Translations under genes and position numbers: made by a program
In this document: piece after piece, positions 23,401-40,975 of the stretch
Numbering within the stretch: the first letter of the stretch is position 1
Layout of the letters: the number at the start of each line of letters is the position of its first letter
NCBI RefSeq assembly: GCF_040958095.1
Contig: NC_091165.1
Location: 32,331,460-32,395,459, forward strand
Reading direction: 5' to 3'
Source: Procambarus clarkii
Lineage: Eukaryota; Arthropoda; Malacostraca; Decapoda; Cambaridae
DNA: 64,000 nt
The notes under the pieces: generated by a model
Databases searched by the model: none
What the model was told of the DNA's origin: nothing
The model's input: the letters and a program-made list of their open reading frames with translations, nothing else

Positions 23401-26400
23401 CCAGGGACCACTAGCCACCACCAGGTACCACTAGCCACCACCAGGGACGACCAGGGACCACTAGCCACCACCAGAGACCACTAGCCACCATCAGGGACCA
23501 CAAGGGACCACTAGCCACCACCAGGGACCACTAGCCACCACCAGGGACCACTAGCCACCACCAGGGACCACCAGCCACCACCGGGGACCGCTAACCACCA
23601 CCAGGGACCACCAGCCACCACGAGCCACCACCAGGGACCACCATTCACCACCATGGACCACCAGAAACCACCAAGGACCACTAGCCACCACCAGGGACCA
23701 CCATCCACCACCAGCGACCACCAACCACCACCAGGGCCCACCAGGGACCATCAGCCACCACCAGGACCACCAGCCAGCCCCAGGGATCACCAGGGACGAC
23801 CAGCCACCACCAGCCACCACCAGGAACCACCAGCCACCACCAGGGACCACCAGCCACCACCAGGGACCACCAGCCACCATCAGCCACCACCAGGGACCAC
23901 CAGCCACCACCACGGACCACCAGGGACTACCAGCCTCCACCAGGGACTACCAGCCTCCACCAGGGACCTTTAGCCATCATCAGGGACCACCAGCCACCAC
24001 CAGGGACAACCAGCCACCACCAGGTACCAATAGCCACCATCAGGGACCATCAGCCACCATCAGAGACCACCAACCACCACTAAAGACCACCAGGGACCAC
24101 CAGCCACCACCAGGGACCTTTAGCCACCATCAAGGACCACCAGGGACCACCAGGGACCACCAGCCACCACCAGGGAGCACCATCCACCACCAGCGACCAC
24201 CAACCACCACCAGGGTCCACCAGGGACCATCGGCCACCACCAGGACCACCAGCCAGCCCCAGGGATCACCAGGGACGACCAGCCACCACCAGCCACCACC
24301 AGGAACCACCAGCCACCACCAGGGACCACCAGCCACCACCAGGGACCACCAGCCACCATCAGCCACCACCAGGGACCACCAGCCACAACCACGGACCACC
24401 AGGGACTACCAGCCTCCACCAGGGACCTTTAGCCATCATCAGGGACCACCAGCCACCACCAGGGACAACCAGCCACCACCAGGTACCAATAGCCACCATC
24501 AGGGACCATCAGCCACCACCAGAGACCACCAACCACCACTAAAGACCACCAGGGACCACCAGCCACCACCAGGGACCTTTAGCCACCATCAAGGACCACC
24601 AGGGACCACCAGGGACCACCAGCCACCACCAGGGACAACAGGCCATAATCAGGGACCACAAGCCACCACCAGGGAACACTAGGCACCACCAGGGACCACC
24701 AACCACCACCAGGGACCACCAGGGACCACACGCCACTACCAGCCACCACCAGGGAACACTAGGCACCACCAGGGACCACCAACCACCACCAGGGACCACC
24801 ACCAGGGACCACCAGGGACCACACGCCACTACCAGCCACCACCAGGGACCACTAGCCACCACCAGGGACCACCAGGGACCAACTGCCAACGCCAGTGACC
24901 ACTAGCCACCTTCAGGGACCACCAGCCACCACTAAGGACCACCAGGGACTACCAGCCACCACCAGGGATCTTTAGCCATCATCAGGGACCACCAGCCACC
25001 ACCAGGGACAACCAGCCACCACCAGGTACCAATAGCCACCATCAGGGACCATCAGCCACCACCAGAGACCACCAACCACCACTAAAGACCACCAGGGACC
25101 ACCAGCCACCACCAGGGACCTTTAGCCACCATCAGGGACCACCAGGGACCACCGGTCACCACCAGGGACCACTAGCCACCACCAGGGACCACTAGCCACC
25201 ACCAGGGACCACCAGCCACCACCAGGGACCACCGGCCACCACCAGGGACCACCAGCCACCACCAGGGACCACTAGCCACCACCAGGGAGCACCAGCCACC
25301 ACCAGGGACCACTAGCCACCACCAGGGACCCCTAACCACCGCCAGGCACCACTAGGGACCACTAGCCACCACCAGAGACCACTAGCCACCATCAGGGCCA
25401 CCAGGGACCACTAGCCACCACCAGAGACCACTAGCCACCATCAGGGCCACCAGGGACCACTAGCCACCATCAGAGACCACTAGCCACCATCAGGGCCACC
25501 AGGAACCATTAGCCACCACCAGAGACCAAAAGCTACCACCAGGGACCAGTAGCCACCACCAGGGACCACCAAGGACCTCTAGTCACTACCAGAGACCACT
25601 AGCCACCATCAAGGTCCACCAGGGACCACTAGCCACCACCAGGGACGAATAGCCACCACCAGGGACCACTAGCCACCACCAGGGACCACTAGCCACTACC
25701 AGAGACCACTTGACATCATCAGGGACTACTAGCCACCACCAGTGACCACTAGCCACCACCAGGGACCACCGGCCACCACCACGGACCACCGGCCACCACC
25801 ACGGACCACTAGCTACCACCGGGGTGCACTGGACACCACCAGGGACCACCATTTACCACCAGGGACCACCAGGGACCATTAGCCACCAACACGGACCGCT
25901 AGCCACCATCAGGGACCACCAGGTACACCTAGCCACATCCAGGGACCACAAGCCACCACCAGGGACCACAAGCCACCACCAGGGACCACTAGGAACCACT
26001 AGCCACCACCAGAGACCACTAGCAACCATCAGGGACCACCAGGGACCATTAGCCACCAAGAGAGACCACTAACCACTACCAGGAACCACTAGCCAACACC
26101 AGAGACCACTAGCTACCATTAGGGACCACCAGGGACCACTAACCACCACCAGAGACCACAAGCCACCACCAGGGACCACTAACCACCATCAGGGACCACC
26201 AGGGACCCCTAGCTACCACCAGGGACCACTAGCCACCACCAGGGACCACTAGCAACCACCAGGAACCACTAGCCACCACCAGGGACCACGAGCCACTTCC
26301 AGGGACCACAAGCCACCACCAGGGACCACTAGACACCCCCAGAGACGACTAGCCACTATCAGGGACCACCAGGGACCACTTGCCACCACCAGGGACCACT

Positions 26401-29400
26401 AGCCACCACCAGGGACCACTAGCCACCACCAGGGACGACTAGCCACCACCAGCCACAACCAGGGACCACCTGCCACCACCAGAGTCCACCAGCCACCACA
26501 AGCCACCATCAGGGACCACCAGCCACCACTAAGGACCACCAGGGACTACCAGCCACCACCAGGGACCTTTAGCCATCACCAGGGACCACCAGCCACCACC
26601 AGGGACAACCAGCCACCACCAGGGACCACTAGCCACCATCAGGGACCATCAGCCACCACCAGAGACCACCAACCAACACTAAAGACCACCAGGGACCACC
26701 AGCCACCACCAGGGACCTTTAGCCACCATCAGGGACCACCAGGGACCACGAGCCACCACCAGGGACCACTAGCCACCACCAGGGACCACTAGCCACCACC
26801 AGGGACGACCAGCCACCACCAGGGACCACCAGCCACCACCAGGGACCACTAGCCACCACCAGGGAGCACCAGGGAGCACCAGCCACCACCAGGGACCACT
26901 AGGCACCACCAGGGACCCCTAACCACCGCCAGGCACCACTAGGAACCACTAGCCACCACCAGAGTCCACTAGCTACCACCAGGTAATACCAACCACCACC
27001 AGAGACCACAAGCTACCACCAGGGACCACTAGCCACCACCAGGGACCACCAATGACCTCTAGTCACCACCAGAGACCGCTAGTCACCATCAGGGTCCACC
27101 AGGGACCACTAGCCACCATCAGGGTCCACCATAGACCACTAGCCACCACCAGGGACGACTAGCAACCACCAGGGACCACTAGCCACCACCAGGGACCACT
27201 AGCCACCACCAGAGACCACTTGCCACCATCAGGGACTACTAGCCACCACCAGGGACGACTAGCCACCACCAGGGACCACCAGCCACTACCAGGGACCACT
27301 AGCCACCACCAGGGACCACCATTCACCACCAGGGACCACCGGCCACCACCACGGACCACTAGCTACCACCGGGGTCCACTGGACACCACCAGGGACCACC
27401 ATTTACCACCAGGGACCACCAGGGACCATTAGCCACCAACACGGACCGCTAGCCACCATCAGGGACCACCAGGGACACCTAGCCACATCCAGGGACGACA
27501 AGCCACAACCAGGGACCACTAGCCACCACCAGGGACCACTAGGGACCACTAGCCACCACCAGAGACCACTAGCTACCATCAGGGACCACCAGGGACCACT
27601 AACCACCACCAGAGACCACACGCCACCACCAGGGACCACTAACCACCATCAGGGACCACCAGGGATCCCTAGCTACCACCAGGGACCACTAGCCACCAGA
27701 CGGGACCACTAGCCACCACCAGGGACCACTAGCCACCACCAGGGACCACTAGCCACTACCAGGGACCACTAGCCACTACCAGGTACCACTAGACACCCCC
27801 AGAGACCACTAGCCACTATTAGGGACCACCAGGGACCACGTGCCACCAGCAGGGACCACCAGCTCCCACCAGCTACCATCAGGGACCACCAGCCACCACC
27901 AGGGACCACCAGCCACCAGCAGGGACCACCAGCCACTACCAGGGACCATCAGCCACCACCAGACACCACCAGGGACCACCAGCCACCACCAAGGACCACT
28001 AGCCACCATCAGGGACCACCAGCCACTACCAGGCACCACTAGCCACCACCAGGGACCACCACCCACCACCAGGGACCAGTAGCTACCACCAGGGACGACT
28101 AGCCACCACCAGCCACAACCAGGGACCACCTGCCACCACCAGGGACCACCAGCCACCACAAGCCACCACCAGGGACCTCCAGCTACCATCAGGGACCACC
28201 AGCCACCACCAGGGATCACTACCCACGACCAGGGACCACCGGCGACCACCAGGGACCACTAGCCACCACCAGGGACCACTAGCCCCGACCAAGGACTGCT
28301 AACCAACACCAGGGACCACCAGCCACCACCAGGGCCCACTAGCCACCACTAGGGACCACCACCCACCACCCGGGACCAGTAGCCACCACCAGGGACGACT
28401 AGCCACCACCAGCCACAACCAGGGACCACCTGCCACCACCAGGGACCACCAGCCACCACAAGCCACCACCAGGGACCACTAGCTGCCATTAGGGACCACT
28501 AGCTACCACCAGGGACCACTAGCTACCACCAGGGACCACCTTGGATCACCAGCCACCACCATGGACCACTAGCCACCACCAGGGACCACCAGCCACCACC
28601 AGGGACCACCAGCCACCACCAGGGACCACCATCCACCACCAGGGACCACCAGCAACCACCAAGGACCACCAGCTACCACCAGGGACCACCATCCACCATC
28701 AGAGACCACCAGCCACCACCAGGGACCACTACCCACCACCAGGGACCACTACCCACCACCAGGGACCACCAGCTACCACCAGGGACCACCAGCCACCACC
28801 AGGGACCCACTAGCCACCACCAGGGACCACCAGGTACACCTAGCCACATCCAGGGACCACAAGCCACCACCTTGGACCACTAGCCACCACCAGGGACCAC
28901 TAGGAACCACTAGCCACCACCAGAGACCACTAGCAACCGTCAGGGACCACCAGGGACCACTAGCCACCAAGAAAGACCACTAACCACTACCAGGAACCAC
29001 TAGCTACCATCAGGGCCCACCAGGGACCACTAACCACCACCAGAGACCACAAGCCACCACCAGGGACCACTAACCACCATCAGGGACCACCAGGGACCCC
29101 TAGCTACCACCAGGGACCACTAGCCACCACCAGGGACCACTAGCCACCACCAGGGACCACTAGCCACCACCAGGGACCACGAGCCACTACCAGGGATCAC
29201 TAGCCACCACCAGGGACCACTAGACACCCCCAGAGACCACTAGCCACTATCAGGAACCACCAGGGACCACATGCCACCACCAGGGACCACTAGCCACCAC
29301 CAGGGACCACTAGCCACCACCAGGGACGACTAGCCACCACCAGCCACAACCAGGGACCACCTGCCACCACCAGAGTCCACCAGCCACCACAAGCCACCAT

Positions 29401-32400
29401 CAGGGACCACCAGCCACCACTAAGTACCACCAGGGACTACCAGCCACCACCAGGGACCTTTAGCCATCATCAGGGACCACCAGCCACTACCAGGGACAAC
29501 CAGCCACCACCAGGGACCACTAGCCACCATCAGGGACCATCAGCCACCACCAGAGACCACCAACCATCACTAAAGACCACCAGGGACCACCAGGGACCAC
29601 TAGCCACCACCAGGGACCACTAGCCACCACCAGGGACCACCAGCCACCACCAGGGACCACCAGCCACCACCAGGGACCACTAGCCACCACCAGGGAGCAC
29701 CAGGGAGCACCAGCCACCATCAGGGACCACTAGCCACCACCAGGGACCCCTAACCACCGCCAGGCACCACTAGGGACCACTAGCTACCACCAGAGACCAC
29801 TAGCCACCATCAGGGGCCACCAGGGACCACTAGCCACCACCAGAGACCACTAGCCACTACCAGGAACCACTAGCCACCACCAGAGTCCACTAGCTACCAC
29901 CAGGTAATACCAACCACCACCAGAGACCACAAGCTACCACCAGGGACCACTAGCCACCACCAGGGACCACCAAGGACCTCTAGTCACCACCAGAGACCAC
30001 TAGTCACCATCAGGGTCCACCAGGGACCACTATCCCACCATCAGGGTCCACCATTGACCACTAGCCACCACCAGGGACGACTAGCAACCACCAGGGACCA
30101 CTAGCCACCACCAGGGACCACTAGCCACCACCAGATACCACTTGCCACCATCAGGGACTACTAGCCACCACCAGGGACCACTACCCACCACCAGGGACTA
30201 CCGGCCACTACCAGGGACCACTAGCCACCACCAGGGACCACCATTCACCACCAGGGACCACCGGCCACCACCACGGACCACTAGCTACCACCGGGGTCCA
30301 CTGGACACCACCAGGGACCACCATTTACCACCAGGGACCATTAGCTACCAAGAGGGACCGCTAGCCACCATCAGGGACCACCAGGGACACCTAGCCACAT
30401 CCAGGGACGACAAGCCACCACCAGGGACCACTAGCCACCACCAGGGACCACTAGGGACCACTAGCCACCACCAGAGACCACTAGCCACCATCAGGGACCA
30501 CCAGGGACCACTAACCACCACCAGAGACCACACGCCACCACCAGGGACCACTAACCACCATCAGGGACCACCAGGGACCCCTAGCTACCACCAGGGACCA
30601 CTAGCCACCAGCAGGGACCACTAGCCACCACCAGGGACCACAAGCCACCACCAGGGACCACTAGCCACTACCAGGGACCACTAGCCGCTACCAGATACCA
30701 CTAGACACCCCAGAGACCACTAGCCACTATTAGGGACCACCAGGGACCACTTGCCACCACCAGGGACCACTAGCCACCACCAGGGACCACTAGCCACCAC
30801 CAGGGACGACTAGCCACCACCAGCCACAACCAGGGACCACCTGCCACCACCAGAGACCACCAGCCACCACAAACCACCATCAGAAACCACTAGCCACCAA
30901 CAGGGACCACTAGCCATCACCAGGGACCACTAGCCACCATCAGGGACCACCAGGGACCACCAGCCACCACCAAGGACCACTAGCCACCATCAGGGACCAC
31001 CAGGGACCATCAGCCACCACCAGCCACCAGCAGGGACCACCAGCTCCCACCAGCTACCATCAGGGACCACCAGCCACCACCAGGGACCACCAGCCACCAC
31101 CAGGGACCACCAGCCACTACCAGGGACCATCAGCCACCACCAGACACCACCAGGGACCACCAGCCACCACCAAGGACCACTAGCCACCATCAGGGACCAC
31201 CAGCCACTACCAGGCTCCACTAGCCACCACCAGGGACCACCACCCACCACCAGGGACCAGTAGCCACCACCAGGGACGACTAGCCACCACCAGCCACAAC
31301 CAGGGACCACCTGCCACCACCAGGGACCACCAGCCACCACAAGCCACCACCAGGGACCACCAGCTACCATCAGGGACCACCAGCCACCACCAGGGATCAC
31401 TACCCACCACCAGGGACCACCAGCCACCACCAGGGACCACTAGCCACCACCAGGGACTACCAGCCACGAACAGGGACTGCTAGCCAACACCAGGGACCAC
31501 CAGCCACCACCAGGGCCCACTAGCCACCACTAGGGACCACCACCCACCACCAGGGACAAGTAGCCACCGCCAGGGACGACTAGCCACTACCAGCCACAAC
31601 CAGGGACTTCTTACCACCACCAGGGACCACCAGCCACCACAAGCCACCACCAGGGACCACTAGCTGCCATTAGGGACCACTAGCTACCACCAGGGACCAC
31701 TAGCTACCACCAAGGACCACCTTGGATCACCAGCCACCACCATGGACCACCAGCCACCACCATGGACCACCAGGGACCACCAGCCACCAGCCACCAGCAG
31801 GGACCACCGGCTCCCACCAGGGACCACCAGCTACCATCAGGGACCACCAGCCACCACCAGGAACCACCAGAGACCACCAGCCACTACCAGGGACCATCAC
31901 CCACCACCAGGGACCACCAGACACCACCAGGGACCACCATCCACCACCAGGGACCACCAGCCACCACCAAGGACCACCAGCTACCACCAGGGACCACCAT
32001 CCACCATCAGAGACCACCAGCCACCACCAGGAACCACCAGCTACCACCAGGGATCACTACCCACCACCAGGGACCACCAGCTACCACCAGGGACCACCAG
32101 CCACCACCAGGGACCCACTAGCCACCACCAGGGACCACCAGCCACCACCAGGGACCACTAGCCACCACTAGGGACCACAAGCCACCACCAGGGATCACTA
32201 CCCACCACCAGGGACCACTAGCAACCACCAGGGACCACTATCCACCACCAGGGACCACCAGCCACCACCAGGGACTACCAGCCACCACCAAGGACCACCA
32301 GTAACCACCAGGGACCACCAGCAACCACTAGGGACCACCAGTCACTATCAGGGACCACCAGCCACCGCGAAGGACCACCAGCCACCACCAGGGACCTCCA

Positions 32401-35060
32401 GCTACCACCAGGGACCACCAGCCACCACCAGGGACCACTAGCCACCACCAGCCACCACCATGGACCACCAGAGACCACCAGCCACCATCAGGGACCACCT
32501 GCCACCATCAGGGACCACTAGCCACCATCAGGGACCACCAGCCACCACCAGGGACCACCAGCCACCACCAAGGACCACCAGCCACCACCAGGGACCACCA
32601 GCCACCATCAAGGACCACCAGCCACCATCAGAGACCACCAGCCAACCACAGGGACCACCAGCCAACACCAGAGACCACCAGCCACCACCAAGGATCACCA
32701 GCCACCACCAGAAACCTCCAGCTACCACCAGCAACCACCAGGGACCACTAGCCACCACCAGCCACCACCATGGACCACCAGCCACCACCAGGGACCACCA
32801 GCCATCACCAGGGACCACCAGCCACCAACAGGGACCACCAGCCACCATCAGAGACCACCAGCCACCACCAAGGACCACCAGCCACCATCAGGGACCACCA
32901 GCCACCATCAGGGACCACCAGCCACCACCAGGGACCACCAGCCACCATCAAGGACCACCAGCCACCATCAGGGACCACCAGCCACCACCAGGGCCCACCA
33001 GGGACCACCAGCCACCATCAGGGACCACCAGCCCCCACCAAGGACCACCAGCCACCACCAGGTACCTCCAGCTACCACCAGGGACCACCAGCAACCACCA
33101 GGGACCACTAGCCACCACCATGGACCACCAGCCACCACCAGCCACCATCGGGGACCACCAGCCACCACCAGGGACCACCAGCCACTATTAGGGACCACCA
33201 GCCACCACAAGGGACCACCAGCCACCATCAGGGACCACCAGCCACCATCAGGGACCACCAGTAACCATCAGGGACCACCAGGACCACCAGCTACCACCAG
33301 CCACCATCAGGGACCACCAGCCACCATCAGGGACCACCAGCCACCACCAAGGACCACCAGCCACCATCAGGGACCACCAGCCACCACCAGGGACCACCAG
33401 CCACCACCAGGGACCACCAGCCCCATCTGGGACCACCAGCCACCACCAGGGACCACCAGCCACCACCAAGGACCACCAGCCACCATCAGGGACTACCAGG
33501 GACCACCAGCCACCACCAAGGACCACCAGCCACCACTAAGGACCACCAACCACCATCAGGGACCGCCAGCCACCACCAGGGACCACCAGCCACCATCAGG
33601 GACCACTGCCACCACCAGGGACCACCAGCCACCACCAGGGACCTCCAGCTACCACCAGGGACCACCAGCCATCACCAGGGACCACTTGCCACCACCAGCC
33701 ACTACCATGGACCACCAGCCCCCACCAGCCACCACCAGGGACCACCAGCCACCATCAGGGACCACCAACCACCACCAGGGACCACCAGCCACTATCAGGG
33801 ACTACCAGCCACCACCAGGGACCACCAGCCACCATTAGGGATCACCAGCCACCATCAGGGACCACCAGCCACCATCAGGGACCACCAACCACCATCAGGG
33901 ACCACCAAAACCACCAGCCACCACCAGGGACCTCCAGCCACCAGCAGGGACCACCAACCACCATCAGGGACCACCAGCTACCACCAAGGACCACCAGCCA
34001 CCACCAGGGACCACCAGGGACCACCAACCACCATCAGGGACCACCAGCCACCACCAAGGACCTTCAGCCACCACCAGGGACTACCAGCCACCACCAGGGA
34101 CCACCAGCCACCAAAAGGGACCACTAGCAACCACCAAGGACCACCAGCCACCACCAGGGACCACCAGTTACCACCAGGGACCATAACCACCACCAGGGAC
34201 CACCAGCCACCACCAGGGACCACCAGCCATCACCAAGGACCACCAGCCATAATCACGGACCACCAGCCACCACCAAAGGCCACCAGGGACCACCAGCCAC
34301 CACCAAGGACCACCAGCCACCACCAGGAACCACCAGTCACCACCAAGAACCACCAGCCACCACCAGGGACCACCAGCCATCACCAAGGACCACCAGCCAC
34401 CATCAGGGACCACCAGCCACCACCAAAGACCACCAGGGACCACCAGCCACCACCAAGGACCACCAGCCACCACCAGGAACCACCAGTCACCACCAAGAAC
34501 CACCAGCCACCACCAGCCACCACCAAGGACCACCAGCCACCACCAGGGACCACCAGCCACCACCAAGGACCACCAGCCATCACCAAGGACCACCAGCCAC
34601 CATCAGGGACCACCAGCCACCACCAAAGGCCACCAGGGACCACCAGCCACCACCAAGGACCACCAGCCACCACCAGGAACCACCAGTCACCACCAAGAAC
34701 CACCAGCCACCACCAGGGACCACCAGCCATCACCAAGGACCACCAGCCACCATCAGGAACCACCAGCCACCACCAAAGACCACCAGGGACCACCAGCCAC
34801 CACCAAGGACCACCAGCCACCACCAGGAACCACCAGTCACCACCAAGAACCACCAGCCACCACCAGGGACCACCAGCCACCACCAAGGACCACCAGCCAC
34901 CACCAGGGACCACCAGCCACCACCAAGGACCACCAGCCACCACCAGGAACCACCAGTCACCACCAAGAACCACCAGCCACCACCAGGAACCACCAGTCAC
35001 CACCAAGAACCACCAGCCACCACCAGGGACCACCAGCCACCACCAAGGACCACCAGTTAC
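20451..35060. repeat. 20-bp satellite array (14.6 kb)
   Basis: Roughly 700 copies of ACCACTAGCCACCACCAGGG and ACCACCAGCCACCACCAGGG. Insertions of an extra ACCACCAGGG half-unit are frequent. The minus strand gives Trp/Gly/Val-rich open frames (VVPGGGWWSLVV) only because TAA and TAG are rare in the monomer. Higher-order blocks recur (see findings). Plus-strand C+A dominates throughout: the strand asymmetry is extreme. Confidence 0.97.
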
Positions 35061-35321
35061 CAATTTACTAATGCCACTGAAACACAGAAGCAGAGTTGCC
35101 AACTCAATATTTCGCACGACGCTAGAACCACCCCAAAAAAGCCTTAAACTATGTCAAGTTTGGTGTACTAGTTTTCTCGTTTTTACCTGCCTGAACTAAA
35201 ATATACTATTGAATGAAGAAAGAATACCTGTCTAATGAACTACTGTTAAAGCCATGAACATTATCGCTAAGTATGCATATCCAAAGCGGAAGGTTGGCAA
35301 CATTGTCTCATTTCATCTATC
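35061..35321. other. No gene recognised
   Basis: Unique-looking sequence between the 20-bp array and the foldback element. No ORF of note. Confidence 0.5.
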
Positions 35322-36036
35322 TGCAACCCGTCCTCGACTCAAGTCCATTACATCCAGTGGTCGATCCCACAGACGCATTCATACATTTTTAGATGCTGTT
35401 CATTCAAAACGGGAATTTTCTCATATATAAATTAATATTATAATATATAAGCATTTTGTGCATATATAGGCATTGGTTAGGTTAGGTTAGGTGTTTAGGT
35501 TCTGTTGGCGATTATTTGTATTTGTAGTACGTGGGTGAAGCATTTACAGCGTTGTGGTTCGAACAAAATTCGTCAGTGAAGCACTTGTTCCGGAAGTGTT
35601 CGAACGTCATCAGTTGTGAGTCGTGTGTAAACCGTTTTTCATTCATAAACCAGCCCGTCCTCCAAACAAAGATCCAAAAGTGATTCCATGCACCCGCCAA
35701 ACCCCCTGTTTATGAATGAAAAGCAGTTTACACACGACTCACAACTGCTGACATTCGAACATATCCGGAACAAGTGCTTTACTGACGAATTTTGTTCGAA
35801 TCACAACGCTATAAATGCTTCACCCACGTACTACAAATACAAATAATCGCCAACAGAACCTAAACACCTAACCTAACCTATCCTATGTCTATATATACAC
35901 AATATGTTAATATATTATAATATTAATTTATACTTGAGAAAATTCCCGTTTTGAGTGAACAGCATGTTAAAATATATGAATGCGTCTGTGGGGTTGACCG
36001 CTGAATGTAATGGACTTGAGTCGAGGACGGGTTGCA
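35322..36036. mobile_element. Foldback element, arms about 329 bp
   Basis: The left arm 35322-35650 and right arm 35708-36036 are diverged reverse complements. The outer end is TGCAACCCGTCCTCGACTCA and the inner end GTTTATGAATGAAAA on the right arm; the loop is 57 bp. Each arm contains a TTAGG/CCTAA tract (35474-35497 and 35866-35880). No transposase ORF is present. A 62-codon frame across the left arm has no recognisable domain. Confidence 0.85.
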
Positions 36037-36045
36037 TAAACACCT

Positions 36046-36104
36046 GGGGGTTTAGCAGATGCATGGAATCACTTTTGGGTCTTTGTTAGGAGGACGGGCT
36101 GTCT
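36046..36104. repeat. Inverted copy of the foldback loop
   Basis: This segment is the reverse complement of 35651-35707 and its edge (GATGCATGGAATCACTTTTG against CAAAAGTGATTCCATGCA). So loop and arms together form a compound inverted structure extending to about 36104. Confidence 0.75.
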
Positions 36105-36181
36105 CGTGGCATAAATGGACGTCAGGAATCGTTCACCTGTGTCGGGTATTATGCTTCCACATTCCTACAATTTAGCCTGCT

Positions 36182-36702
<521 letters not shown>

Positions 36703-36722
36703 ATATATATATATATATATAT
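36703..36722. repeat. (TA)n tract 2
   Basis: A short TA run separating the MITE-like element from the 260-bp units. Confidence 0.95.
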
Positions 36723-38939
<2,217 letters not shown>

Positions 38940-40975
38940 TCAGCTTGGTCGACGTCATACCTATGTACTTACATTGAAGGTTACATCCTTCGTGGGGGCA
39001 AGTGTACATGTATACAACGCTTGACTGCTGTAGAGGGTTCTCCGTCGGCTTCGGGCTGTTTTTGATAAGGAGTTCGGAAGTCTTCTTGGTTTTGTAGAAT
39101 ATTATCAGGTTTATGTTTTGGTTAGGAGTAGTGCTTTTTACTCCTTTACGGATTATTTCTTTCATTATTCTTTCCTCTTTTGTATGTTCACTGTGCATGG
39201 TTGATTTGTAATATAATTTTATTGGGGGTGTTGTGGTTTCTGTTCTAGGTTCTGAATTATACCAACGGTCCAAGTGTCTTCTTATAGCAGCGTTTATTTC
39301 CGCGTTGCTATATCCGTTGTTCACCAATACCTGAGTTACTCTTTCAAACTCTCTACTCACGTTGCTCCATTCAGAGCAGTGGGTAAGCGCTCGACGAATA
39401 TAAGCATTGAGAACACTGGCTTTGTATCTTTGGGGGCACTCACTTCTACCGTTCAGGCATAATCCTATGTTGGTGGGCTTGGTATATACGTTGGTGCTTA
39501 AAGAGGTTCCTGTTTTTGTTATTAGTACATCCAAGAATGGCAGACTGTTATTTTCACTATTTTCATGTGTAAATCGGAGTACTGACTCTCTCTCTAGGTG
39601 TCTTTTTAGGTCAATTAGTTCATCTGAGTCTTTTACTATTACGAATATGTCATCTACATAACGGCAGTATACAGTTGGTTTTTGTCTGCTACTGAAGACC
39701 CTATCTTCGATGGTTCCCATATAAAAATTAGCAAATAAAACTCCTAAGGGGGAGCCCATTGCTACTCCGTCTATCTGTAAATACATGTCTCCTTGTGGAC
39801 TGATGAAAGGGGCTTCCTGTGTACATGCTTCGAGAAGACTTTTCAAGTGTGGCTCAGGTATGTCTAATTTGGGGGTGCTCTCGTCTCTGTATACTCTGTC
39901 CAGTATCATTCCTATGGTTGTGTCGACTGGGACGTTGGTAAAAAGGGATTCAACGTCCAGGGAAGCGATGATTCCATCGGGCTGGGTAGATTTGATCAAT
40001 TCTAGGAAATCTGCTGATGATTGTAGACTAAACTTACTTGGAGTGTATGGAGTTAGGAGTTCATTGAGTTTTTTTGCCAGGTGATAAGTTGGGGTTGGTA
40101 TTTGGCTGATTATAGGGCGTAGTGGGTTACCTGGTTTATGCGTCTTAACATTCCCGTAGGCATATCCTAAGCCATAGTCGCCTTGAAGTTTATTGAAATG
40201 CACACTACCTTTCTTTGCGTTGATTGCTGTAATTGTTTTGTTTACTTTCCGCTTAAGGTCTTCTACGGGGTTCCTCGTGATTCGTTGAAATTTGGAGTCG
40301 TCACTTAGGATGTCGCTAATTTTGTTCATGTATTCATGGGTAGGAATCAATACATATGCTGCTGTTTTGTCGGCTTTTCTTATTGTTACGTCTTTCAGAT
40401 TTTTTAGTTGTTTCGCTGCTTCTTTGAGTCGTGGGGTTAAGATTGTAGATGAATATGTTCCTCGTTTTTTCCCTGCTTCTGCAAGTAGTTCAGCTTGAAG
40501 TGTGTCCGTGGTGATGACTTTTTTGTTGTCTTCTAGCTTATGGATATCGTCCAGAAGCATTTCGATTTCCAGGCGTTTTTGATGCATCTTTGGTTTAGAT
40601 AAGAATTGACAATTTAGACCAAGATTTAAGAGGTCTTGTTGGTCCTGGGTAAGATCATAAGAAGTCAGGTTAAAGTAGCCATCTTTAGGACGAGGAATTT
40701 TTAGCTGTCCACCGTTTAGGGATGTTAACTTACGGAGTGTCTTTGTTTCTACAAGAGTTTTATGTTGTTGTTTCAGGTTAAATAGTTCACTGTTGATGGT
40801 TTGTTTGAGTTGGATAGGGATGTCGTACTGGGTCCATTTGTTTAACAGATGCTCCGCCTGCTCTATAAAGGTTTGGAGGGCTTCCTTCTTCTTGTTTAGT
40901 TGATGCCGAATGAGCTCTTGCCTATACCTATAGGTAAACTCTGTATTGCGGACTGCTGGGTCATGTGGGTTTATA

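Noticed and set aside
21372..35117. Many long Trp/Gly/Val-rich (minus) and His/Pro/Thr-rich (plus) open frames, up to 245 codons
   Set aside because: They follow the 20-bp monomer exactly in every phase; the openness comes from absence of stop words in the repeat, and there is no domain, start context or splice evidence.
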